Origin: Pseudolabrys sp.
GTDB lineage: Bacteria; Pseudomonadota; Alphaproteobacteria; Rhizobiales; Xanthobacteraceae
Length of the DNA: 49,040 nt
Reading direction: 5' to 3'
Assembly (NCBI GenBank): GCA_022843325.1
Contig: JALHNV010000017.1
Span: 1-49,040 of the forward strand
Below the pieces are notes generated by a model. That model searched no databases and was not told where the DNA came from. It saw only the letters and a program-made list of their open reading frames with translations. The translations under genes were made by a program, and so were the position numbers. Shown here one piece after another: positions 8,663 through 15,321 of the stretch. How positions within the stretch are numbered: the stretch's first letter is position 1; the number at the start of each line of letters is the position of its first letter.

Positions 8663-8776
8663 TCTCCTTGATCGACGATTTTCTGACATCGCGCCGGGGT
8701 CGCCGGGGCGATGAAAGACGCCGCGGCTGCGGCATCTTTGCCCCGGCCGCCGCCTGACGCATGGAATGGCTCTTGC

Positions 8777-9499
8777 ATGACAGGGACGTCGAAACCCTCT
8801 TTACGGGACCACCGCTCGCGCGCAGGCGGGACGGCGGCGGAGAGCTTTGATTTGACGGAGACGCGAAAGGGTTCTGACTCCTCAAGCCCCGGCTCGCAGC
8901 CGCAGGGCGGGCAACGCGATTCCACGCTCAAGATCGTGATCGTGGATGAAAGCCCGATCCGCGCCGCCATCCTCGAAGACGGACTGCGCGAGGCCGGCTT
9001 CACCCAGGTCCAGCGCATCGCCGAGACCCACAATCTGCTCGCCCGGGTCTATGCCATCGACCCGGATGTCATCCTGATCGACCTGGAAAGTCCGAGCCGC
9101 GACATGCTCGAGCAGATGTTCCAGATGAGCCGTGCGGTCAAACGGCCGGTGGCAATGTTCGTCGACCAGAGCGACAGCGCCTCCATCCAGGCGGCGGTCG
9201 ATGCCGGCGTGTCGGCCTACATCGTCGGCGGTCTCAAGAAAGAGCGCATCACCAGCATCCTCGACCTCTGCATCTCACGCTTCAATGCCTTCGCGCGCCT
9301 GCAAGGCGAGCTCGATCAGGCCAAGGACGCGCTGGCCGACCGCAAGGTCATCGATCGGGCCAAGGCCGTCCTGATGAAGGTCAAGAAGATGAGCGAGGAA
9401 GAAGCCTATGCGATGCTGCGCAAGACGGCGATGAATGAGAACAAGAAGATCGCCGAGATCGCACAGTCGGTACTGACGGCGGCGGAGATGTTCAAATGA
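8777..9499 (+). CDS. nasT: NasT, ANTAR-domain transcription antiterminator
   Basis: Nitrate-responsive antiterminator: a receiver-like N-terminal domain (from LKIVIVDESPIRAAI) and a C-terminal ANTAR RNA-binding domain (DRKVIDRAKAVLMK... EEEAYAMLRKTAMN) joined by a helical linker. NasT binds paired hexaloop hairpins in leader RNA and prevents termination; NasS holds it inactive without nitrate. The start is uncertain. The open frame runs from ATG 8711, but 8711 lies inside a strong hairpin (arms GCCGGGGC 8702-8709 and GCCCCGGC 8740-8747). ATG 8777 gives 240 residues with about 48 disordered residues ahead of the receiver domain, longer than the roughly 195 residues usual for NasT; in-frame TTG 8852 would give a more normal length. 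The stop overlaps nasS by four bases (ATGA), implying tight co-translation of the pair. Confidence 0.9.
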   Translation: MTGTSKPSLRDHRSRAGGTAAESFDLTETRKGSDSSSPGSQPQGGQRDSTLKIVIVDESPIRAAILEDGLREAGFTQVQRIAETHNLLARVYAIDPDVILIDLESPSRDMLEQMFQMSRAVKRPVAMFVDQSDSASIQAAVDAGVSAYIVGGLKKERITSILDLCISRFNAFARLQGELDQAKDALADRKVIDRAKAVLMKVKKMSEEEAYAMLRKTAMNENKKIAEIAQSVLTAAEMFK

Positions 9500-10686
9500 G
9501 TGCCGGCAAGCTGCGCATCGGTTATATCCCTCTGGTCGACGCGGCGGCGCTGATCGTCGCGGTCGATCTGGGCTTCACGGCCGCCGAGAACCTCGACATC
9601 GAACTTGTCCGGGAAGTGTCATGGTCGAACGTGCGCGACAAGCTCAATATCGGCTTGTTCGACGCCGCCCATCTGCTCGCCCCCGTTTCGGTTTCGTCGA
9701 GCCTGGGCATCGGTCATGTCCGGGTGCCGATCGTTGTGCCCTTTAATCTCGGGCTGAATGGCAATGCCATCACGCTGTCGCCGCGTCTGTATTCGGCCCT
9801 GTCCGGGCTTGCGGACGGCGATATTGCCGATCCCAAAGTGTCGGCGCTGGCGCTGGCGCGGGTGGTGGCGGAGCGCAAGACGCGCAACGCCGAACCGCTG
9901 ACCTTCGGCATGACCTTTCCGTTTTCGCACCACAATTACCAACTGCGCTATTGGATGGCGGCGGGCGGCGTCGATCCGGATGAGGATGTCCGGCTCGTTG
10001 TGTTGCCGCCGCCTTACATGGTCGAAAGCCTGACCAGCGGACATGTCGATGGCTTTTGCGTCGGCGCGCCCTGGAATTCGGTGGCGGTGGACGCCGGCAT
10101 CGGCCGAATCTTGCATTTCGGTTGCGAGATCCAGGCACGCATGACCGAGAAGGTGTTCGGCGTCCGGGAGAGCTGGGCCATCGAGCATCCTGACACGCTG
10201 GCCGCGATGATCCGCGCGCTGTCGGCGGCGGCGAATTTCGCCGAAGCGCCGGAGAATCTCGCAGCCGTTTCGACGGCCATCGCCGGCCGGCTTGGCGTGA
10301 CGCCGGAGCTGGTTGGCCGCGCGCTCACCGGTAACATGAAAGTCGCAGCCGACGGTCACCTGCGCCTGAACGGCCGGTACCTGAATATCGGCAAGAACGG
10401 CGCCGCGCGTCCCGACCCGGTTCAGGCCGCCTGGATCTATGCGCAGATCGTGCGCTGGGGGCAGGCGCCGCTGGCGGATGAATCGCTCAAACTGGCGCAG
10501 GCTGTGTTCCGCCCCGATTTGTTCGATGCCGCCGTTGGCGCTCCACAGCCGCTCGGGCCTGACGAACCCGGCGACGGTATCGGCGCTTTCATCGGGCCGG
10601 CTTTCAACCCGGCCGATATCGCCGGGCATCTGATGTATTGGCGCATCAAGCATCCGGGCCGGCCGCGTCTGTCGCTCGTGCGCTGA
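9496..10686 (+). CDS. nasS: NasS, cytoplasmic nitrate/nitrite sensor of the NrtA/CmpA fold
   Basis: A 396-residue NrtA/CmpA-family solute-binding-fold protein with no signal peptide: it begins directly with LRIGYIPLVDAAALIVA. That, and the overlap with nasT, identifies NasS, the nitrate sensor that sequesters NasT in the cytoplasm and releases it on nitrate binding, as shown for Azotobacter, Paracoccus and Bradyrhizobium homologues. Family landmarks are WSNVRDKL and DAAHLLAP near the N-terminus, the TFPFSHHNYQLRYWMA segment (about 138-153), which is equivalent to the ligand region of NrtA, and DGFCVGAPWN. The nrtA gene downstream is its secreted paralogue. ATG start within the nasT stop overlap. 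Confidence 0.92.
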   Translation: MSAGKLRIGYIPLVDAAALIVAVDLGFTAAENLDIELVREVSWSNVRDKLNIGLFDAAHLLAPVSVSSSLGIGHVRVPIVVPFNLGLNGNAITLSPRLYSALSGLADGDIADPKVSALALARVVAERKTRNAEPLTFGMTFPFSHHNYQLRYWMAAGGVDPDEDVRLVVLPPPYMVESLTSGHVDGFCVGAPWNSVAVDAGIGRILHFGCEIQARMTEKVFGVRESWAIEHPDTLAAMIRALSAAANFAEAPENLAAVSTAIAGRLGVTPELVGRALTGNMKVAADGHLRLNGRYLNIGKNGAARPDPVQAAWIYAQIVRWGQAPLADESLKLAQAVFRPDLFDAAVGAPQPLGPDEPGDGIGAFIGPAFNPADIAGHLMYWRIKHPGRPRLSLVR

Positions 10687-10818
10687 GTTATTGCATTGCA
10701 CAATAAATGCGCATGCTGCGCCGCGGGTAAGCAGCCGCACCCCCGCAGGCCCCGGTCTGCCCCCAGCGCTTCGCATTAAGCGACTGAATTGATTGACGGC
10801 AGGCGCCGCGGCCGGACT

Positions 10819-10834
10819 TGGCACGGCGCTTGTA
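10819..10834 (+). promoter_or_regulatory. Sigma-54-type promoter of the nrtA-cysG operon
   Basis: TGGCAC (10819-10824), five bases, TTGTA (10830-10834), preceded by T as in the extended consensus. Spacing is exact; the only deviation is T for C in the -12 GC. Predicted start is near 10844, which puts the whole hairpin/terminator cassette in the leader RNA. The near-identical element ahead of nasT supports the call. Confidence 0.65.
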
Positions 10835-10875
10835 TAGAACTGTTCGAGACGCGCCGCCTCCGGCCTCGCGCCTCG

Positions 10876-10907
10876 GGTCCAATGACGGGCCATTAGCAAC
10901 GCCGCTG
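10876..10907 (+). promoter_or_regulatory. ANTAR/NasT-type dual-hairpin antitermination element in nrtA leader
   Basis: Hairpin 1 is GGUCC-AAUGAC-GGGCC (10876-10891; four Watson-Crick pairs and one G-U). Hairpin 2 is UAGC-AACGCC-GCUG (10894-10907; closed by a U-G pair). Both loops have six bases with A1 and G4, as ANTAR proteins require. The 3' half of hairpin 2 (10901-10907) is also the beginning of the terminator stem, so the two folds exclude each other: NasT bound to the hairpins would block termination. Confidence 0.75.
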
Positions 10908-10955
10908 TCCTGGGGAGGAGCGCATTTTTTGCGCCTCGGGACTGCGGCTTTTTTT
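10901..10955 (+). terminator. Intrinsic terminator/attenuator in nrtA leader
   Basis: GCCGC (10901-10905) pairs with GCGGC (10944-10948), then GTCC (10907-10910) with GGAC (10939-10942); after an internal purine-rich loop, GCGCA (10920-10924) pairs with TGCGC (10930-10934) around a T5 loop. The stem is followed directly by seven T (10949-10955). It lies upstream of any usable nrtA start, the expected place for an attenuator. Confidence 0.85.
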
Positions 10956-11005
10956 ATGTGCCGACGGCAGACCGGGTCACTCGAATGAAAAGGACGAACA
11001 CTCCG

Positions 11006-12313
11006 ATGACGACGACAGGCAAAAAGGGCATCAGCCGGCGGTCCCTTCTCAAGGCGGGCGCGGGGACAGCCGCCCTGATGAGCGCGATCGGAACACAGTT
11101 TCCATTCGGCGTGCATGTCGCCGAAGCGTCGGGACCGGAAGTGACCAAGGCGGTTCTTGGCTATATCGCGCTGATGGATGCCTCGCCGCTGGTTATCGCC
11201 AAGGAAAAGGGCATCTTCGCCAAATACGGCATGCCGGATGTCGAAGTCTCGAAGCAGGCGTCGTGGGGCGCCACACGCGACAACATGGTGCTCGGCGGCG
11301 CCGCCAACGGCATTGATGGCGCGCACATCCTGACGCCGATGCCGTACCTGATCTCGGCCGGCAAGGTGACGCAGAACAATGTGCCGACGCCCATGTACAT
11401 CCTGGCGCGGCTCAATCTCGATGCCCAGGCGATTTCGGTCTCCAACGAATACAAGGACCTCAAGGTCACCGGCGACGCCTCGCCGCTCAAGGCCGCCTTC
11501 GCCGCCAAGAAGGCGGCCGGCAAGGAAGTGAAGGTCGCCATGACCTTCCCCGGCGGCACCCACGACCTGTGGATTCGCTATTGGCTCGCCGCCGCCGGCA
11601 TCGATCCCGACAAGGACGTCTCGACCATCGTCGTGCCGCCGCCGCAGATGGTGGCGAACATGAAGGTCGGCAACATGGACGCCTTCTGCGTCGGCGAGCC
11701 CTGGGGCGAGCAACTCGTCAACCAGGGCATCGGCTACACGGCGTGCAGCACCGGCGAAATCTGGGAAAAGCATCCGGAAAAGGCGCTCGGCATGCGCGCC
11801 GACTGGGTCGACAAGAATCCGAATGCCGCCAAGGCCTTGCTGATGGCGGTGATGGAAGCCCAGCAGTGGTGCGACAAGCCGGAGAACCGGCAGGAAATGT
11901 CGACCATCGTCGGCAAGCGGCAATGGTTCAACGTGCCGGTCGCCGACATCATCGGCCGCGCCAAGGGCGACATCAATTACGGCAACGGCCGGGTCGAGAA
12001 GGGCACCAAGCAGTTCATGAAGTTCTGGCAGGACCACGCGTCCTACCCGTTCAAGAGCCATGACGCCTGGTTCGTCACCGAAGACATCCGGTGGGGCAAG
12101 TTCGAGCCGGCCACGGACGTCAAGGCGATGGTCGACAAGGTGAACCGCGAGGACCTGTGGCGCGACGCCGCCAAGGCGCTTTCGGTTGCCGCCGCCGATA
12201 TTCCGGCGTCGTCCTCGCGCGGCAAGGAGACCTTCTTCGACGGCAAGGTGTTCGATCCGGAGAATCCGTCGGCCTATCTCAAGGCCCTCAGCATCAAGCG
12301 CGTCGAAGTCTGA
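11006..12313 (+). CDS. nrtA: NrtA, periplasmic nitrate-binding protein of ABC transporter (Tat signal)
   Basis: Nitrate/nitrite receptor of the NrtABC importer, CmpA/NrtA family. It starts with a twin-arginine signal (KGISRRSLLKAGAGTAALM) and then the binding fold from VTKAVLGYIALMDASPLVIA; WGATRDNMVLG, TFPGGTHDLWIRYWLAAAG and DAFCVGEPWGEQL are family landmarks. Three in-frame starts exist: GTG 10958 (abuts the terminator T-run), ATG 10985 and ATG 11006. The last is chosen because AAAAGGAC lies 11 bases upstream and it leaves a compact Tat signal; it gives 435 residues. First gene of the long nrtA-cysG operon, behind the NasT-controlled attenuator. Carbonate or other oxyanions are conceivable for the family, but the genes downstream make nitrate near certain. 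Confidence 0.93.
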   Translation: MTTTGKKGISRRSLLKAGAGTAALMSAIGTQFPFGVHVAEASGPEVTKAVLGYIALMDASPLVIAKEKGIFAKYGMPDVEVSKQASWGATRDNMVLGGAANGIDGAHILTPMPYLISAGKVTQNNVPTPMYILARLNLDAQAISVSNEYKDLKVTGDASPLKAAFAAKKAAGKEVKVAMTFPGGTHDLWIRYWLAAAGIDPDKDVSTIVVPPPQMVANMKVGNMDAFCVGEPWGEQLVNQGIGYTACSTGEIWEKHPEKALGMRADWVDKNPNAAKALLMAVMEAQQWCDKPENRQEMSTIVGKRQWFNVPVADIIGRAKGDINYGNGRVEKGTKQFMKFWQDHASYPFKSHDAWFVTEDIRWGKFEPATDVKAMVDKVNREDLWRDAAKALSVAAADIPASSSRGKETFFDGKVFDPENPSAYLKALSIKRVEV

Positions 12314-12320
12314 CGCCAAC

Positions 12321-12344
12321 GGGCCGCCCGTTCGCGGGCGGCCC
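12321..12344 (+). promoter_or_regulatory. Perfect hairpin between nrtA and nrtB
   Basis: Arms GGGCCGCCCG (12321-12330) and CGGGCGGCCC (12335-12344), ten perfect pairs around a TTCG tetraloop, followed by GCTTTATT, which is a poor U-tract. The likely role is partial termination or 3' protection of the nrtA message so that the binding protein is made in excess over the membrane parts. This is inference from position and stability. Confidence 0.7.
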
Positions 12345-12375
12345 GCTTTATTCGTTCAACCGGAGCATTCACGCG

Positions 12376-13284
12376 ATGAACATGCCAGTGGCGAAATCCG
12401 AAATCTCGGGCCGCATATTTGCGGCGCCGACCACGCCTGTCGCTGCCAAAGTCCTGCCGTTGCCGGTCAAGCAGAAGCCGATCAACACGCGCGCCCGCGA
12501 CACGTTCGGCAAGATCGCCGCCACCGTGGTCCCGCCGGTGGTGATGGTCCTGCTGTTGCTGACGGTGTGGCAGGTGCTGTGCATGCGCCCCGGCGCCACG
12601 CTGCCGCCGCCGAGCAAGATCTGGACCGAGGCCTACGACCTGATCGTCGATCCGTTCTTTGTCGCCGGCCCGCAGGACATCGGGCTCGGCTGGCGCGTCC
12701 TGGTCTCGCTGGAACGCGTCGCCATCGGCTATGGCCTGGCGGCTGTGTTCGGCATCGCTCTGGGCACGCTGGTCGGCCAGTCGGTCTGGGCAATGCGCGG
12801 ACTGGACCCGATCTTCCAGGTGCTGCGCACGATTTCGCCCCTGGCCTGGCTGCCGATTTCGCTGGCGGCGTTTCGCGACAGCCAGCCGTCGGCGATCTTC
12901 GTGATCTTCATCACATCGGTCTGGCCGATCATCATCAACACAGCGGTTGGCATCCGCAACATCCCGCAGGATTACCGCAACGTCGCTGCCGTTTTGCGGC
13001 TTAACCCGCTCGAGTTCTTCGGCAAGATCATGATCCCGTCGGCCGCTCCGTACATCTTCACGGGCCTGCGCATCGGCATCGGCCTGTCGTGGCTGGCGAT
13101 CGTCGCCGCGGAAATGCTGACCGGCGGTGTCGGCATCGGTTTCTTCATCTGGGACGCCTGGAATTCGTCGCGGCTGCCCGACATCTTCATCGCGCTCGCC
13201 TACATCGGCATCGTCGGCTTCATCCTCGACCGCATCGTGGCCGGCGTCGCGTCGATCGTCACGCGCGGCACCGCAGCCAACTAG
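12376..13284 (+). CDS. nrtB: NrtB, nitrate ABC transporter permease
   Basis: A 302-residue inner-membrane permease of the NrtB/CmpB/SsuC type. After a charged N-terminal tail of about 45 residues come a first membrane span (VVPPVVMVLLLLTVWQVL), the family motif LPPPSKIWTEA, and further spans. The EAA-type cytoplasmic loop that contacts the ATPase is the NPLEFFGKIMIPSAAPYIFT region. ATG at 12376 with CGGAG ten bases upstream; the long upstream open frame is read-through of a different frame over nrtA and is not coding. It is separated from nrtA by a strong hairpin and from the ATPase gene by 12 bases. Confidence 0.93.
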   Translation: MNMPVAKSEISGRIFAAPTTPVAAKVLPLPVKQKPINTRARDTFGKIAATVVPPVVMVLLLLTVWQVLCMRPGATLPPPSKIWTEAYDLIVDPFFVAGPQDIGLGWRVLVSLERVAIGYGLAAVFGIALGTLVGQSVWAMRGLDPIFQVLRTISPLAWLPISLAAFRDSQPSAIFVIFITSVWPIIINTAVGIRNIPQDYRNVAAVLRLNPLEFFGKIMIPSAAPYIFTGLRIGIGLSWLAIVAAEMLTGGVGIGFFIWDAWNSSRLPDIFIALAYIGIVGFILDRIVAGVASIVTRGTAAN

Positions 13285-13296
13285 GGAAACACAACC

Positions 13297-14091
13297 ATGA
13301 CCGCTTATTGCAGGATCAGCCACGTCGACAAGGTCTACAAGCGCGGCAGCACCGAGACCTGCGTGCTCAAGGAGATCACCCTCGATATCGAGAAGGGCGA
13401 ATACGTCTCCATTATCGGGCACTCGGGCTGCGGAAAGTCGACGCTGCTCAATATCGTCGCCGGCCTGACGCCCGCCACCAACGGCGGCGTCATTCTCGAG
13501 GGCCGCGAGGTCAACGATCCGGGGCCGGACCGCGCCGTGGTGTTCCAGAACCACAGCCTGCTGCCCTGGCTCACCGTCTACGACAACGTCAAGCTCGCGG
13601 TCGACAAGGTCTGCTCGGCGACAAAGTCGCGCGCCGAACGGCACGCCTGGACCATCCACAATCTCGATCTGGTGCAGATGACGCACGCCAAGGACAAGCG
13701 CCCGTCGGAGATTTCCGGCGGCATGAAGCAGCGCGTCGGGCTGGCCCGGGCGCTGGCGATGGAGCCGAAGATCCTGCTGCTCGACGAGCCGTTCGGCGCG
13801 CTCGACGCGCTGACCCGCGCCCATCTGCAGGACACCGTGATGGGTCTGCACCAGAAGCTCGGCAACACCGTGATGATGATCACGCACGACGTCGACGAGG
13901 CGGTGCTGCTGTCCGATCGCATCATCATGATGACCAACGGTCCATCGGCGCAGATCGGCGAAATCCTGCCGGTGCCGCTGGCGCGGCCGCGCAAGCGGCT
14001 TGAGCTGGTGGCGGATGCCACGTTCCTGAAGTGCCGCCAGCGCGTGCTCGAGTTCCTGTACGAACGGCACCAGTTCGTCGAGGCGGCATGA
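13297..14091 (+). CDS. nrtC: Nitrate ABC transporter ATP-binding protein (NrtC/NrtD-like)
   Basis: A 264-residue ATPase that drives nitrate import with NrtA and NrtB. Walker A GHSGCGKST (about residues 42-50), Q-loop VVFQNHSLLPWLTV, signature SGGMKQRV, Walker B ILLLDEPFGALDA and the switch histidine in MMITHDVDEAV are all intact. It has no NrtA-like C-terminal extension, so by size it matches cyanobacterial NrtD rather than the long NrtC; here a single ATPase type presumably forms a homodimer. Start ATG 13297 preceded by AGGGAAA. The stop overlaps the next start by four bases (ATGA). Confidence 0.92.
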   Translation: MTAYCRISHVDKVYKRGSTETCVLKEITLDIEKGEYVSIIGHSGCGKSTLLNIVAGLTPATNGGVILEGREVNDPGPDRAVVFQNHSLLPWLTVYDNVKLAVDKVCSATKSRAERHAWTIHNLDLVQMTHAKDKRPSEISGGMKQRVGLARALAMEPKILLLDEPFGALDALTRAHLQDTVMGLHQKLGNTVMMITHDVDEAVLLSDRIIMMTNGPSAQIGEILPVPLARPRKRLELVADATFLKCRQRVLEFLYERHQFVEAA

Positions 14092-15317
14092 GCGAGCCGC
14101 TCGTCATCATCGGCAATGGCATGGCCACGATGCGGCTGGTCGAGGAGCTGAACCGGCGCGCGCTCGGCCGCTACGCCATCGCTGTGGTCGGGGAGGAGCC
14201 GCGGCTCGCCTATAACCGTGTGCTGCTGTCGTCGGTGCTGGCGCGCGAAGTGTCGCGCAGCGACATCGAGTTGAAGTCCGCGCAGTGGTGGCGCGCCCAT
14301 GGCGTCACCGTGATGTACGGGCAGCGCGCGGTGGCGGTGGACTGCGATATTCGCCGGGTGCGGCTCGCCAATGGCGCCACATTGCCCTTCGCCAAGCTGG
14401 TTCTCGCCACGGGCTCGAAAGCGATCCGGCTGAATGTGCCGGGCATGGATTTGCCGGGCGTCATGACGTTCCGCGATCTCAGCGACGTCGCGTCGATCGA
14501 GACGGCGACGCAGACGCATCGCAAGGCGGTGGTGATCGGCGGCGGTCTGCTCGGTCTCGAAGCGGCCTACGGGCTGATGAAAGCAGGCCTGCAGGTTTCG
14601 GTGGTGCATTTGATGGACCGCCTGATGGAGCGGCAGCTCGACGCGCGCGCCTCTGCCCTGCTGCAGGCCGCGGTGGAAGCGAGAGGCATCGCGGTGCATC
14701 TCAATGCCGAAACCGCCGCCATCACGGGCCACCAGCGGGCCGAGGCGGTAGCGCTCAGGGACGGTCGCATCATCGGGACCGACCTGGTGGTGGTCGCCGC
14801 CGGCATCCGCGCCAACAGCGATCTGGCCACCACCGCCGGTCTCGACATCAACCGCGGCATTGTCGCCGACGACTGCCTGCAAACCAGCAAAGCCGGCATT
14901 TTCGTCATCGGCGAATGCGCCGAGCACCGCGGCATCTGTTACGGCCTCGTCGAGCCGGCTTACGAGCAGGCGCGCATTTTGGCCGCGCATCTGTGCGGCG
15001 AGACGGTGCGGTACCAGGGCAGCGTGCTGGCCACCAATCTCAAGGTGTCGGGCGTCAACGTGTTTTCCGCCGGCGACTTCATGGGCGGGCCCGGCACCGA
15101 GAGCATCGTGCTCAGCGATCCCGGCCTCGGCAGCTACAAGAAACTGGTGCTGGCGGGCGGGAAGCTGGCCGGCGCCGTGTTGTTCGGCGATACCGCCGAC
15201 GGGCTCTGGTATCTCGATCTGATCCGTTCCGGCGCGCCGGTCGGGACGATGCGCGGCGAACTCATTTTCGGTCGCGCGCTGACCGAACGCGCCCACCCCA
15301 AAGAACTGGCGGCGTGA
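14088..15317 (+). CDS. FAD/NAD(P)H oxidoreductase of NirB-N-terminal/NasC type, nitrate reductase electron-transfer subunit
   Basis: A 409-residue pyridine-nucleotide-disulfide-oxidoreductase-fold flavoprotein, similar to the N-terminal FAD/NADH half of NirB and to Klebsiella NasC. It has an N-terminal FAD motif (LVIIGNGMATMRLVEEL), the NAD(P)H-binding repeat KAVVIGGGLLGLEAAYGL (about 146-163), and IFVIGECAEHRG for the second FAD contact. It lacks the siroheme/4Fe-4S half of NirB. NasA in this operon ends in a bacterioferritin-associated-ferredoxin-like 2Fe-2S domain, so the simplest role is to pass electrons from NAD(P)H to NasA. ATG overlaps the nrtC stop; nirA follows after four bases. Confidence 0.87.
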   Translation: MSEPLVIIGNGMATMRLVEELNRRALGRYAIAVVGEEPRLAYNRVLLSSVLAREVSRSDIELKSAQWWRAHGVTVMYGQRAVAVDCDIRRVRLANGATLPFAKLVLATGSKAIRLNVPGMDLPGVMTFRDLSDVASIETATQTHRKAVVIGGGLLGLEAAYGLMKAGLQVSVVHLMDRLMERQLDARASALLQAAVEARGIAVHLNAETAAITGHQRAEAVALRDGRIIGTDLVVVAAGIRANSDLATTAGLDINRGIVADDCLQTSKAGIFVIGECAEHRGICYGLVEPAYEQARILAAHLCGETVRYQGSVLATNLKVSGVNVFSAGDFMGGPGTESIVLSDPGLGSYKKLVLAGGKLAGAVLFGDTADGLWYLDLIRSGAPVGTMRGELIFGRALTERAHPKELAA

Positions 15318-15321
15318 GGCG

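Larger units (their letters stand above)
10687..11005 (+). other. nasS-nrtA intergenic control region
   Basis: About 319 bases with, in order: an AT-rich inverted repeat TTATTG (10688-10693) / CAATAA (10701-10706), which could be an activator site; GCGCA-TGC-TGCGC (10710-10722); the sigma-54-type promoter; the dual hexaloop hairpins; and the intrinsic terminator. The last three are listed separately. Confidence 0.6.

Noticed and set aside
8711-8776. ATG 8711 as start of nasT
   Set aside because: It sits inside a strong hairpin (8702-8747) and would add a 70-residue unstructured extension; ATG 8777 or a later start is more likely.
7093-9033. Minus-strand open frame of 646 codons opposite the second molybdenum hydroxylase and nasT leader
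   Set aside because: Same shadow composition; would also conflict with the sigma-54 promoter and leader hairpins.
10767-10782. Hairpin CGCTT-CGCATT-AAGCG as an ANTAR hexaloop
   Set aside because: The loop lacks A at 1 and G at 4 on the transcribed strand, and it lies upstream of the predicted transcript start.
10958-10984. GTG 10958 as start of nrtA
   Set aside because: It abuts the terminator T-run with no room for a ribosome site; ATG 11006 has AAAAGGAC and a compact Tat signal.
12274-14070. Minus-strand open frame of 598 codons opposite nrtB and nrtC
   Set aside because: Low-complexity His/Asp/Arg/Gln composition, no start signal, opposite two well-supported transporter genes.
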